From NCBI RefSeq assembly GCF_001593605.1, contig NZ_CP012836.1, positions 310,001 through 374,000 on the forward strand: DNA of 64,000 nt. The letters run 5' to 3'. Both the position numbers and the translations under genes were made by a program. This DNA is from Algoriphagus sanaruensis. GTDB taxonomy: Bacteria > Bacteroidota > Bacteroidia > Cytophagales > Cyclobacteriaceae. Shown one piece after another: positions 25,870 to 34,830 of this stretch (positions within the stretch are counted from its first letter, which is position 1; each line of letters begins with the position of its first letter). The notes beneath the pieces are model-generated. The model saw only the letters and a program-made list of their open reading frames with translations, was not told the origin of the DNA and searched no databases.

Positions 25870-27339
25870 CTAGACATAATATTTTAGCCGGATCACTTCT
25901 TTCTCGGTAAGGAATCGATAATGTCCTCTTTTCAGGTCTTTCTTATCCAGTCCCGCATACATCACTCGATCCAACCCGACTACTTCGTACCCTAGGTGGG
26001 CAAAAATCCTTCTTACAATTCTATTTCGCCCGATATGAATTTCTAATCCTAAGATTTTACGATCTGCAGATAGCACTTGCATATCATCTACCTTAGCCTC
26101 TCCATCTTCCAGGGTCAAACCTTCCAAAATTTCCTCCTCATCCTTATAGGTCAATGGTTTATCCAGTGTCACCTGATAAATTTTTTTGATTTCATTGGAA
26201 GGGTGAGAAAGTTTCGCAGCCAATTCCCCATCGTTGGTAAACAAAAGAAGTCCTGTAGTATTGCGATCCAGACGACCTACCGGGAAAATCCGCTCTTCAC
26301 AGGCATTTTCTACCAAGCGCATAACAGTCTTTCTCTCCATCGGATCTTCAGTGGTGGTAATAAAGTCCTTAGGCTTATTCAAAAGGACATAGACCGGTTT
26401 TTCAGGATTAATTCGTTTTCCTTGGAAGACCACTCGGTCTGATTTTTTTACTTTATGTCCCATCTCCTTGATCACCTCTCCATTCACCGAAATCTGGCCT
26501 GATGAAATTAACTCATCTGCCTCTCGACGGCTACAAATACCTGAATTGGCGATGTACTTATTGAGACGGATCGCTCCGTCTTCATTGGACTTTTTGTTTT
26601 GAGGGATATGCTCAAAATTGTATTCTGGCCTCTCGATATCTACTTCAAACTTTTTGGGTCTGTTTTTACCGAAACCCCTCTTAGTTGTTCCTTTATCTTC
26701 CCCATACTTGGGTTTTTCGATCCCAAAAACAGGCTTCTGATCACGGCCACGACCTTTATAAACCAATTTTCCCTCTTCTTTTTTGGAGGAAGAATCGTCA
26801 GAGAAATTCTTCTTGAACGGTTTTTTGGCACCTTCACCTTGGTCAAATCTCTTAGACCCAAAGTCATCCTTTCTTACCCGGTCAGACTTCTCACCAAAAG
26901 ATTTTTTGTAGCCAGACTCACTTTTAGGTTCAAATTTTTTCTTGAACTCGCCACCCTCCTTTCCAAATCGCTTTTCTCCAAATGATTTGCGTTCGTCATT
27001 TGAATCATTTCGCTTAGAAAATGCAGGCTTTGGATCATTTGATCGATCATCTTTAAAAAATTTACCTTTGGATTTAGATCCAAACTTTTCTCCGGATGAA
27101 GGATTTTCCTCTCCCCATTTTTTAAATGCTGGTTTTCCCTCTGCTTTTTTTGAAAAATTGGACTTGGCGAATCGATCATCGCCTTTTCCAAATGATTTTT
27201 TCCGGGAATCAAACCCCTCGTTTTTAGACTCAAATTTGGAGCCTCTAGAAGTTGAACTGTCTTTCTTTGAGAACTTCGAATCGTCCGAACTTTGATTGTC
27301 TTGATTAAAAAATGGTTTTCTAGGATTGTTCTTTTTCAT
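25870..27339 (-). CDS. RluB/RsuA-type rRNA pseudouridine synthase with long low-complexity N-terminal extension
   Basis: Converts a specific uridine in rRNA to pseudouridine. The conserved part starts near residue 250 with an S4 RNA-binding domain (RLNKYIANSGICSRREADEL), followed by the catalytic domain with the active-site Asp in GRLDRNTTGLLLFT (near 357). Ahead of it lie about 245 residues very rich in Lys, Ser, Phe, Gly and Asp, with recurring KSFGE/KFGSK-like units and no recognised fold; this is probably disordered and basic. Such extended heads occur in Bacteroidota RluB-like proteins. Exact target position is not derivable from sequence. Confidence 0.9.
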   Translation of the reverse strand: MKKNNPRKPFFNQDNQSSDDSKFSKKDSSTSRGSKFESKNEGFDSRKKSFGKGDDRFAKSNFSKKAEGKPAFKKWGEENPSSGEKFGSKSKGKFFKDDRSNDPKPAFSKRNDSNDERKSFGEKRFGKEGGEFKKKFEPKSESGYKKSFGEKSDRVRKDDFGSKRFDQGEGAKKPFKKNFSDDSSSKKEEGKLVYKGRGRDQKPVFGIEKPKYGEDKGTTKRGFGKNRPKKFEVDIERPEYNFEHIPQNKKSNEDGAIRLNKYIANSGICSRREADELISSGQISVNGEVIKEMGHKVKKSDRVVFQGKRINPEKPVYVLLNKPKDFITTTEDPMERKTVMRLVENACEERIFPVGRLDRNTTGLLLFTNDGELAAKLSHPSNEIKKIYQVTLDKPLTYKDEEEILEGLTLEDGEAKVDDMQVLSADRKILGLEIHIGRNRIVRRIFAHLGYEVVGLDRVMYAGLDKKDLKRGHYRFLTEKEVIRLKYYV

Positions 27340-27463
27340 GATTTTGCAGCATCACTGCTGTAGTTAAATTTCAAGTAAATAAGCAATTGAATTTCAAACG
27401 CTTAATTGGGCTGCAAAGATACAGCCATCGGAATGAATAATTTATCCAAGCTCCAAAAATTCT

Positions 27464-28282
27464 TTAAGCTTTATCCCGATTTTGATAATAAAATTCGGTT
27501 GCATTGCGAACTGATCCGTGGGTAAGCAACATTTGTTGGGCTGTAGGATAGTCGAGGCCAGTGGCCTCCACAATCATTTTTGTTCCACGATCCACCAATT
27601 TCGCATTGGAAAGTTGCATATCTACCATCTTATTCCCCTTAACCCTTCCCAACTTGATCATTACCGTGGTGGAAATCATATTGAGAACCAACTTCTGAGC
27701 AGTACCTGACTTCATACGAGTACTACCTGTGACAAATTCTGGCCCTACCACCACCTCGATCGGATATTCAACGGATTTAGCCAATGGAGATTCTGGATTA
27801 CATGTGATACATGCTGTCAACAGTCCCTTTTCTCTGGCCTTTTTCACACCTCCAATCACATAGGGAGTAGTGCCCGAGGCGGCAATGCCAATAACTGTGT
27901 CCAATTCTGAAAACCCATAGGCCTGAATATCCTTCCAAGCTTGTTCAGGATCATCTTCTGCATTTTCAACTGCTTTTCGAATGGCAGCGTCTCCTCCTGC
28001 GATTAATCCAATTACCCAATCATGAGGGACCCCATAGGTAGGAGGACATTCGGAGGCGTCCAAAATTCCTAGTCTGCCGCTTGTTCCTGCTCCAATGTAA
28101 AACAAGCGCCCACCCTCTTTCATTCGAGGAACAAGTTGTTCTACAAAAGCAGCTATCGCTTCCAATTTTTCTTTTACAGCGGGAGCAACTTTGTGGTCTT
28201 CTTCATTAATATGCTGGAGGAGTTGGGTCACGCCCATTTTCTCCAAATTCTCGTAGTGAGAACTACTTTCGGTCACCTTCAT
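27464..28282 (-). CDS. murQ: N-acetylmuramic acid 6-phosphate etherase
   Basis: Cleaves the lactyl ether of MurNAc-6-phosphate to GlcNAc-6-phosphate and D-lactate in cell-wall recycling. The SIS-domain motif YIGAGTSGRLGILDASECPP carries the phosphosugar site and the catalytic Glu. Later motifs IAASGTTPYVIGG and GSTRMKSGTAQKLVLNM are typical of MurQ. The 272 residues are slightly shorter than E. coli MurQ. A sugar-kinase gene lies 33 bases upstream on the same strand and fits supply of the phosphorylated substrate. Confidence 0.95.
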   Translation of the reverse strand: MKVTESSSHYENLEKMGVTQLLQHINEEDHKVAPAVKEKLEAIAAFVEQLVPRMKEGGRLFYIGAGTSGRLGILDASECPPTYGVPHDWVIGLIAGGDAAIRKAVENAEDDPEQAWKDIQAYGFSELDTVIGIAASGTTPYVIGGVKKAREKGLLTACITCNPESPLAKSVEYPIEVVVGPEFVTGSTRMKSGTAQKLVLNMISTTVMIKLGRVKGNKMVDMQLSNAKLVDRGTKMIVEATGLDYPTAQQMLLTHGSVRNATEFYYQNRDKA

Positions 28283-28315
28283 AACTGATCTTCTTTAAAG
28301 CTCATGGGCTTAATT

Positions 28316-29158
28316 TTAATGACTATTTTGATGATAGCTAATGAGCCCATCAATTGGGCTTTCAAGAATCGTTTGAATTTGAATTCCTAACTCATTGGCC
28401 ACATCTCTTAGTATTGACTGATTGTAAAAGGCAATTGAACCTACAAAATTGACTGGCTTTTCTTGATATCCGGAATACTTACAAACGTGCTTGCCAAAAA
28501 ACTCTTTGAATGAATTTGAAAAAAGGTAATAACAATAGGAATCTGCTGAATTCTCAGAAATAAACCGACAAAAGCTTGCCATATATCGACTTGGAAACGG
28601 TTGACGATACACATGGTCTTGAATGATATTTTGGGTGATTTTGAATCGTTCTATGGCAGCCTCCCGAATCGGGATAGGCATTTCTTCATGAATAAAATCC
28701 TGAAGAAATTTTTTCCCAATGGAACATCCTCCACCTTCATCCCCTAAAATATAACCTGCTGCAGGTCGATGTGCAACGATTTTCTTTCCGTCATAATCAC
28801 AGCTATTCGAGCCTGTTCCCAAAATGCAGGCTATTCCTGCTGAGTGCCCACAAGTAGCTCGAGCTGCTGCACTTAAATCATGGTCCACCCTAATTTCTGC
28901 AATTGGAAAAATAGATCTCAAGGCTTGGAAAACTTCGGCCTTTCGCTCAGGGGCTGAACATCCCGCTCCATAATAATAGATCTGGGTGATGTCTTTTGCA
29001 TAATTGAGAAGAAAATCTTGACGTAGTTGGATGGCCATTTCTTCGGCAGTCATATAATAAGGATTGAGCCCTAAGCCTCGAAATGAACTCACCTCCCCAT
29101 TGGGATGAAGGACACGCCAATCCGTTTTACTACTCCCGCTATCAGCAATTAAAATCAT
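28316..29158 (-). CDS. BadF/BadG-family sugar kinase (GlcNAc/MurNAc kinase-like)
   Basis: ASKHA-fold ATPase of 280 residues: phosphate-1 motif DSGSSKTDWRV at the N-terminus, a second nucleotide motif GTGSNSCDYDGKK and the GDEGGGCSIGK motif. The family includes GlcNAc kinase and MurNAc kinase. Its position directly upstream of murQ favours phosphorylation of amino sugars released from the cell wall, most simply making MurNAc-6-phosphate; this is an inference from context. It starts one base from the end of the cytochrome b5-like gene. Confidence 0.88.
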   Translation of the reverse strand: MILIADSGSSKTDWRVLHPNGEVSSFRGLGLNPYYMTAEEMAIQLRQDFLLNYAKDITQIYYYGAGCSAPERKAEVFQALRSIFPIAEIRVDHDLSAAARATCGHSAGIACILGTGSNSCDYDGKKIVAHRPAAGYILGDEGGGCSIGKKFLQDFIHEEMPIPIREAAIERFKITQNIIQDHVYRQPFPSRYMASFCRFISENSADSYCYYLFSNSFKEFFGKHVCKYSGYQEKPVNFVGSIAFYNQSILRDVANELGIQIQTILESPIDGLISYHQNSH

Positions 29159-29159
29159 A

Positions 29160-29387
29160 TTAAACCAAGAGCCCGATAGGCTTAAATTTTAAGAATACTT
29201 TTTCTGTATGAGGGGCATCAATTAGCTCTTCTGTCAAATCTTGACCCGCCCAATGTTCATAGTGTTTGCCATTTTTCCACAGGCGAGATTCACTTACATC
29301 ATAAATCACCCCTTGAAAAGCCACCCAAATCTCGGGCTTATCTTGCCCATTTCGCAGGGCAAGTTGTTGCTTGGTAAACTGCTTCAT
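29160..29387 (-). CDS. Cytochrome b5-like haem-binding domain protein
   Basis: A 75-residue protein consisting only of a cytochrome b5-like domain. It shows the WVAFQGVIYDVSES strand pair and two histidines (in HYEHWAGQDLTEE and APHTEK) at positions where this small family usually has its haem ligands; the classical HPGG motif is absent, as in related stand-alone bacterial forms. No signal peptide or membrane anchor. The ATG shares one base with the preceding stop (TGATG), giving coupled translation with the arginase-fold gene. The haem-binding claim is family-based and its partner unknown. Confidence 0.78.
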   Translation of the reverse strand: MKQFTKQQLALRNGQDKPEIWVAFQGVIYDVSESRLWKNGKHYEHWAGQDLTEELIDAPHTEKVFLKFKPIGLLV

Positions 29388-30538
29388 CAATACAACTTAA
29401 TCTGAGCATTGATCCAGCGTTCAGGGATTTCACCTTTTTGTGCTAATTGATAATCTGCATAGCTGCAAGGAACTGTACTCACCCGATCAAATCTTAATTT
29501 TTCATTGTGGGGAATTTCCATCCACCACTTTCCACTTCGTTTGCTTTTGTAAAAAACCAAGTTGTTAGGCTTTGAGTCCAAGGAAACTGTGTATTTGATG
29601 TAATCTGCACTTTTAAACGAAAGGCTGTCTTTTCTGCTGTAAAACCCTTCAATGAAGTACCAAATCATTACTGCAGCGAGCTTGGCTGTTTTATTATGAG
29701 CATTGTCGTAATAGGGATCATACCCAAACAAACCAAAAGAACTCAATTTTTCATTGGTCCCTGCAAACCAGCAGATTTGGCAAGCTTCTTCACCCGTCAG
29801 GCCAAAAGGTTGAGCATCAGAAGCTCCCGGTGCATCGGCAGACTGAATCGCACACAAGTCAAAACTCATTAAATCAGCATCACGAATGAGGGGTTCAATT
29901 TCCTTGAAATGATCTCGAATTTGACCTAACCTAACCTGATCAAAGTAAAGTTTTTCCATTACTTGAATCAACATTGGATCTGTGAGAAAACTCTGAAAAG
30001 CCAGGTGAGTGTAGGAAAAAAGAAAATTGGGTTGATGAAGGACAATCTCTTGGGTATGCCGCTCACTTTCGGCTCCTTTCTCCTCCATATCAATTTTGGC
30101 ATCTACTGTCACCAGAGTTACCAATTTTTTCATTTTTTGATAGGACAGGTACTGCCCGTAATCAAGGTCATGCGATCCTCCAAAAAACACAGGCAAGATT
30201 TGATGCTTCATCAAATACTCTCCTACTTGTCGGATGTTTTGATAGGTATCATTTAGACTTTCTCCTGCTAATAAATCGCCTAAATCAACTATTCGATAAG
30301 CCGCAGCACTTCGTTTTAATTCGTATAGCTTTTCTCTAATCTCCAAACTACCACGCTCCATACTTTCAGCATGAAGTGCCCCCCGGCACTCTTTAATTCC
30401 GACCAAAGCAATTTGGGCTTTAGAAATATCTGGAAATGACTTACCAAAAACGTTGATCTGATTAAAAAAAGAATTCTCGGGGTAGGTTTTTTCGAGTAAT
30501 ACGTCAGGAACCGGCTCAAAGAAAGATTGGATATTCAT
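29387..30538 (-). CDS. Arginase/formiminoglutamase-fold protein with altered metal site
   Basis: Ureohydrolase-superfamily protein of 383 residues, resembling formimidoylglutamase. The motif FFGGSHDLDYG keeps the first metal-site region, but VTVDAKIDM has Lys where canonical arginases have the His of DAHxD, and SFDLCAIQSADAPG has Cys where the second Asp of DxD lies. Two of the six usual manganese ligands therefore appear replaced, so hydrolysis of guanidino or formimino groups is doubtful. It heads a four-gene minus-strand unit with the b5-like protein, sugar kinase and murQ. Similar altered proteins are, as I recall, widespread in this phylum with unknown role. Confidence 0.82.
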   Translation of the reverse strand: MNIQSFFEPVPDVLLEKTYPENSFFNQINVFGKSFPDISKAQIALVGIKECRGALHAESMERGSLEIREKLYELKRSAAAYRIVDLGDLLAGESLNDTYQNIRQVGEYLMKHQILPVFFGGSHDLDYGQYLSYQKMKKLVTLVTVDAKIDMEEKGAESERHTQEIVLHQPNFLFSYTHLAFQSFLTDPMLIQVMEKLYFDQVRLGQIRDHFKEIEPLIRDADLMSFDLCAIQSADAPGASDAQPFGLTGEEACQICWFAGTNEKLSSFGLFGYDPYYDNAHNKTAKLAAVMIWYFIEGFYSRKDSLSFKSADYIKYTVSLDSKPNNLVFYKSKRSGKWWMEIPHNEKLRFDRVSTVPCSYADYQLAQKGEIPERWINAQIKLY

Positions 30539-30584
30539 TGTGTGGATTTATGAATTTGAAAATAATCAAAAAGCGGACTAAACT

Positions 30585-30612
30585 AAAAAATCCCGCCGAA
30601 GCGGGATTTTTT
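30585..30612. terminator. Intrinsic terminator of nqrF
   Basis: Twelve-bp stem (30585-30596 with 30601-30612), CGAA tetraloop, and on the minus strand a T-run after the GC part; it lies just after the nqrF stop codon. Confidence 0.92.
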
Positions 30613-30617
30613 ATTCA

Positions 30618-31922
30618 TTAACCACCGAAGTCGTCAAATCTGATATTTTCTTTTGGAATACCCAAGTCATCAAGCATCTTGAGTACCGCTGCGTTCATCA
30701 AAGGAGGACCGCATAGGTAATATTCTACCTCATCTGGCTCTGGGTGATTTTTGAGGTAGTTATCATACAAGACTTGGTGAATGAAACCAACATATCCGTC
30801 TGCTTCTCGATCTTCCAAAGACTTCTTGACTTTCCAATTATCCTCAGGAAGTGGCTCAGAAAGGCCAATGTGGAAGTTGAAATTGGTGAAGTCTTTTTCA
30901 ATATCTCTGAAATGAGGCACATAGAAAAGTTCTTTTTTAGATCTACCTCCATACCAGTAAGAAACTTTTCTGCTCGTCTTTTCTGTGTGGAACAGGTGGA
31001 AGATCTGTGCTCTCAAAGGAGCCATACCAGCACCACCACCGATATAGATCATCTCACGCTGAGTAGGATTGATGTGGAATTCTCCATAAGGACCTGAAAT
31101 GGTCACCTTGTCACCTGGCTTTCTAGAGAAAACATAGGAAGAACAAACTCCTGGATTGACATCCATCCATCTGTTATTAGCACGATCCCATGGCGGAGTA
31201 GCAATACGAATCGTCAACATAATGATGTTACCTTCAGCAGGGTGATTGGCCATAGAATAGGCACGGAACAAAGGCTCGTCATTTTTCATCACCAAGCTCC
31301 AAAGACCAAACTTATCCCAATCGCTCTTGTAAACATCCGCAGGGTGACCTAGCTCAGGATGTGGAGTGATATCCATGTCTTTGAAATTCACAGTGATCGC
31401 TGGAACATCAATCTGGATATAACCTCCCGCTTCAAAATGAAGCGTTTCTCCTTCTGGAAGTTTAACCTTGAATTCTTTAATAAACGTAGAAACGTTGTAG
31501 TTAGAAATAACTTCACATTCCCACTTCTTGATACCAAAAATTTCTTCTGGTACGCGGATTTTCATGTCTTGCTTTACTTTCACCTGACAAGCAAGTCTTA
31601 CTTGACCTTGCTGCTCTGCACGGCTCAAGTGACCAACTTCGGTTGGCAACACATCTCCTCCACCTTCTTCAACTACACACTTGCACATCGCGCAAGTACC
31701 ACCTCCACCGCAAGCGGAAGGAAGGAAAATTTTCTGATTGCCAAGAGTGGAAAGCAAGCTCGATCCGGCGGAAGCCACGATAGGATTACTTTCGTCACCG
31801 TTGATGACAATCTTAACATCACCTGAATTGACCAATTTAGACTGGGCGAAAAGCAGGATAAGTACCAGTAGCAGGATAATTACCGTGAACGCTACAATGG
31901 ACGTGATAATTACAGAACCCAT
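30618..31922 (-). CDS. nqrF: Na+-translocating NADH:quinone reductase subunit F
   Basis: NADH-oxidising subunit of the sodium-pumping Na+-NQR complex, inner membrane. One N-terminal membrane helix (about 5-28) is followed by a 2Fe-2S ferredoxin domain with ligands in [14 protein letters not shown] and LACQ, an FAD-binding barrel with RAYSMANHP, and an NAD-binding domain ([25 protein letters not shown]). The length of 434 residues is slightly above the usual 407. Unlike many genomes, nqrA-E are not next to it; accD lies upstream instead. A TATATTTG box (31973-31980) may be its promoter. Confidence 0.95.
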   Translation of the reverse strand: MGSVIITSIVAFTVIILLLVLILLFAQSKLVNSGDVKIVINGDESNPIVASAGSSLLSTLGNQKIFLPSACGGGGTCAMCKCVVEEGGGDVLPTEVGHLSRAEQQGQVRLACQVKVKQDMKIRVPEEIFGIKKWECEVISNYNVSTFIKEFKVKLPEGETLHFEAGGYIQIDVPAITVNFKDMDITPHPELGHPADVYKSDWDKFGLWSLVMKNDEPLFRAYSMANHPAEGNIIMLTIRIATPPWDRANNRWMDVNPGVCSSYVFSRKPGDKVTISGPYGEFHINPTQREMIYIGGGAGMAPLRAQIFHLFHTEKTSRKVSYWYGGRSKKELFYVPHFRDIEKDFTNFNFHIGLSEPLPEDNWKVKKSLEDREADGYVGFIHQVLYDNYLKNHPEPDEVEYYLCGPPLMNAAVLKMLDDLGIPKENIRFDDFGG

Positions 31923-31972
31923 GAAATTTGATTTTTACTTTTTCGTAGGAATTAACCCTTTTTTTGGGTGCA

Positions 31973-31980
31973 CAAATATA
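31973..31980 (-). promoter_or_regulatory. Possible -7 element of nqrF
   Basis: On the minus strand the bases read TATATTTG, matching TAnnTTTG, 51 bases before the nqrF ATG. A TTTG lies 22 bases further upstream (32003-32006), slightly longer than the ideal spacing. This suggests nqrF has its own transcript apart from accD. Confidence 0.45.
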
Positions 31981-32057
31981 TTTATTAATCCCTAAAACAG
32001 GCCAAAGATGATTTCAAATTTGACTTGATATTAGGGGGAATTTGATGAGATAACTCA

Positions 32058-32900
32058 TTAATTGTTCAAGAGGTTTAGCAAAGTGGTCAATCTTGCCTTC
32101 AATTGTCTTCGATCAATAATGAAATCAAGGAAACCATGCTCCAAAACAAATTCCGAACTTTGGAATCCTTTTGGTAAATCCTTTCCGATTGTCTCTCGAA
32201 TCACTCTTGGCCCGGCAAAACCAATCAAAGCTTCTGGTTCGGCAATATTAAAATCACCCAACATGGCGTACGAAGCTGTAACGCCACCCGTGGTAGGATC
32301 AGTTAAAAGAGAAATGTAAGGAATCGCAGCCTGATCCAACAAAGCAAGCTTGGCTGATGTCTTAGCCATTTGCATGAGCGAAAAGCCTGCTTCCATCATT
32401 CGGGCACCCCCTGATTTTGAAATCATCAAAAATGGAATTTTGTGCTTCAAGGAATGGTCAATGGCTCGAGCAATCTTTTCTCCAACAACAGATCCCATAG
32501 ATCCGCCTATGAAACTAAAGTCCATACAAGCTACAACGAGATCCAATCCATTCATTTTTCCATGAGCTGTTCGGACGGCGTCTTTGAGCTCGGATTTTTT
32601 GATCGAATCTTGAATTCGAACTGAATAAGGCTTGGTATCCACAAATTTTAGCGGATCACCTGAAGTCATTCCAGCATCTAGTTCGGTAAACTTGTTGTTG
32701 TCAAAGAGTATTTCAAAGTATTCTTTAGAACCAATTTTTACATGAAAATCATCATCCGGACACACATAAGCATTGCTTTTTAGCTCACGGGTATGAATAA
32801 TATTTCCGTTTGGGGTTTTGAACCAAAGTCCGTCGGGGGCATCTTTCTTTTCAGCAGTTGAAGTCTTGATGCCTTTGTCTGTTCGTTTAAACCAAGCCAT
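32058..32900 (-). CDS. accD: Acetyl-CoA carboxylase carboxyltransferase subunit beta
   Basis: Transfers the carboxyl group from biotin to acetyl-CoA in fatty-acid synthesis, together with AccA (not in window). I chose ATG 32900 ([10 protein letters not shown]) over a TTG 36 bases upstream. The carboxyltransferase body is clear: [32 protein letters not shown] and [18 protein letters not shown]. The N-terminal zinc ribbon is degenerate: three of the four cysteines expected are Thr, Gly and Asp, leaving one Cys in AYVCPDD. The residual fold may no longer bind zinc. A -7-like TAAATTTG (minus strand, 32934-32941) precedes the start. Confidence 0.92.
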   Translation of the reverse strand: MAWFKRTDKGIKTSTAEKKDAPDGLWFKTPNGNIIHTRELKSNAYVCPDDDFHVKIGSKEYFEILFDNNKFTELDAGMTSGDPLKFVDTKPYSVRIQDSIKKSELKDAVRTAHGKMNGLDLVVACMDFSFIGGSMGSVVGEKIARAIDHSLKHKIPFLMISKSGGARMMEAGFSLMQMAKTSAKLALLDQAAIPYISLLTDPTTGGVTASYAMLGDFNIAEPEALIGFAGPRVIRETIGKDLPKGFQSSEFVLEHGFLDFIIDRRQLKARLTTLLNLLNN

Positions 32901-33131
32901 AGGAGTTGATAAGTTTGGACAAGTCAAAGGACGCAAATTTAGACCTAATCTCCAGTAATTAAAATTTTATTGGCTTTTGACAAGCAAAGGAATCATCCCA
33001 ACTGTTTAATCTTTCCGGAATAATCACATTCATAAAATATGTTTTCATAGCGGTCCATTTTTACATTATTTTGAAAAAGAATCCAATCACCCATCGAGTT
33101 ATAGATTCCTGACCAATTTGACCCAATAACC

Positions 33132-34763
33132 ATGAGCCTCTCCCTACTGCTCCTTATTTCTGCCATAATTCTGCTTTTGGCCTACCGATTTTATGGAAAC
33201 TTTGTCTACAAAAAATTTGGGTTAGATAACTCAAGACCTGCACCTTCCCATACACACCGAGACGGAATAGATTATGAGCCTAGCAAACCAATTGTGGTTT
33301 TAGGCCATCATTTCGCATCGATTGCAGGCGCTGGCCCAATTGTAGGTCCGATCATAGCGGTAACTTTTGGATGGACTCCTGCTGTTATTTGGATCCTAGT
33401 AGGAGGTATTTTCTTTGGTGCAGTCCATGATTTAGGAAGTATGGCAGCCTCATTGAGATCCGACGGAAAGTCAATCGGGGTGATAATCCGTAATCAAATC
33501 GGCACAAAAGGAAAGCAATTATTTGTCATTTTTAGCTTTTCCACTTTGATCCTAGTCATCGGGGTATTCTCAGACATTATCGCAAAGACATTTGTGGCAA
33601 ATCCTGGAGTAGCTTCAGCCTCCCTTCTATTTATTTTACTCGCTATTGGGTTTGGTTTTGTGAATAGGTGGATCGGCAACAAGACTGTCCCATTCATCCT
33701 TTTGACGATCGTCGGAGTAATTCTGATGTACTATTTCGTCTATTTAGGTACTCAAATTCCATTTGCACTTGATTACAAAGTGTGGATTTTAGTCCTTTTA
33801 GCATATGCCTTTATCGCCTCTGTCACCCCTGTTTCACTACTGCTCCAACCCAGAGATTATTTAAATAGCTATCTATTATATGGGATGATGATTGCTGCCG
33901 TGGCTGGAGTGATTATTGCTAATCCTGAAATAAAAATGGACACTCAAATTCAAGCCTCAAGTGAAAGTTTAGGGTATGTCTTTCCAGTACTATTTGTGAC
34001 GATTGCATGTGGGGCGATTTCTGGCTTTCATTCTTTAGTAGCATCCGGAACCACTTCGAAGCAATTAGATCAAGAAAGTGATGCCAAGGTAGTCGGGTTT
34101 GGAGGAATGTTGATTGAATCCTTTTTGGCCATCATCTCAGTGGGGGCGGTAGTTGTTTTATCCAAAACTGAATATTTGGAGCGTATCGGCACCGAAGGAC
34201 CCGTTTCGCTTTTCTCAACTGGAATTGGCGGAATGATTGCGACCTTGGGAATTTCTGAAAATTTTGCAATTGGCTTTGTAGCCTTGACTGTTTCTGCTTT
34301 TGCCTTAACGACCTTAGACACCTGCACCAGATTGGCTAGATTTACCCTCCAGGAATATTTTGAAGATATGCCACAGCCTGCAGCAAAAGTTGTTGCAACC
34401 AATCGATATTTATCCACTTTTGTCGTGGTTGTATTGTCTGTTCTTCTCCTACTTTCCGGAGAATTTTCGACCCTTTGGCCCATTTTTGGCTCCGCCAATC
34501 AGTTGTTGGCAGCACTTGCCTTACTTACCATCGCAGTTTGGCTGATCAAAAAAAATATCCCTGCCACATTTGTTACCATCCCCATGTTTTTCATGTTCAC
34601 GGTGACCTTGGCTTCATTAGGCCTTTTTGCTTGGAAAAATTATCAAGAGAATGGGTATGTATTAGCCTTTATTGCTGCTCTTCTGTTTGTCTTGGCGATT
34701 TCTTTGATCTTCTTAGCATTCAAAAGCCTAAAAGCAGAGGCAAAGGAACCTGCAAAAGCTTGA
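33132..34763 (+). CDS. cstA: Carbon starvation protein CstA-family transporter
   Basis: Large inner-membrane protein, 543 residues with about 14-15 membrane helices; the family imports pyruvate or peptides in enteric bacteria. The hallmark near residue 60 is GHHFASIAGAGPIVGP, followed by WGP-like and GAVHDLGSMAASLRS segments. It lacks the long C-terminal extension of E. coli CstA. It is divergent from accD, monocistronic, and ends at a strong terminator. Substrate not established from sequence. Confidence 0.93.
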   Translation: MSLSLLLLISAIILLLAYRFYGNFVYKKFGLDNSRPAPSHTHRDGIDYEPSKPIVVLGHHFASIAGAGPIVGPIIAVTFGWTPAVIWILVGGIFFGAVHDLGSMAASLRSDGKSIGVIIRNQIGTKGKQLFVIFSFSTLILVIGVFSDIIAKTFVANPGVASASLLFILLAIGFGFVNRWIGNKTVPFILLTIVGVILMYYFVYLGTQIPFALDYKVWILVLLAYAFIASVTPVSLLLQPRDYLNSYLLYGMMIAAVAGVIIANPEIKMDTQIQASSESLGYVFPVLFVTIACGAISGFHSLVASGTTSKQLDQESDAKVVGFGGMLIESFLAIISVGAVVVLSKTEYLERIGTEGPVSLFSTGIGGMIATLGISENFAIGFVALTVSAFALTTLDTCTRLARFTLQEYFEDMPQPAAKVVATNRYLSTFVVVVLSVLLLLSGEFSTLWPIFGSANQLLAALALLTIAVWLIKKNIPATFVTIPMFFMFTVTLASLGLFAWKNYQENGYVLAFIAALLFVLAISLIFLAFKSLKAEAKEPAKA

Positions 34764-34781
34764 TTGAATTGACCTCTAATT

Positions 34782-34823
34782 AAAAAAAGGAAGGCTAGAT
34801 TCTTAAATAGCCTTCCTTTTTTT
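34782..34823. terminator. Bidirectional intrinsic terminator
   Basis: Sixteen-bp stem (34782-34797 with 34808-34823), ten-base loop and seven A/T at each end, between the convergent cstA and haloperoxidase-like genes. Confidence 0.9.
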
Positions 34824-34830
34824 ATTGAAT

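Noticed and set aside
26599..27295. Antisense open frames of about 75-128 codons over the RluB-like gene
   Set aside because: They arise from the low-complexity sequence of the N-terminal extension on the opposite strand and have no independent features.
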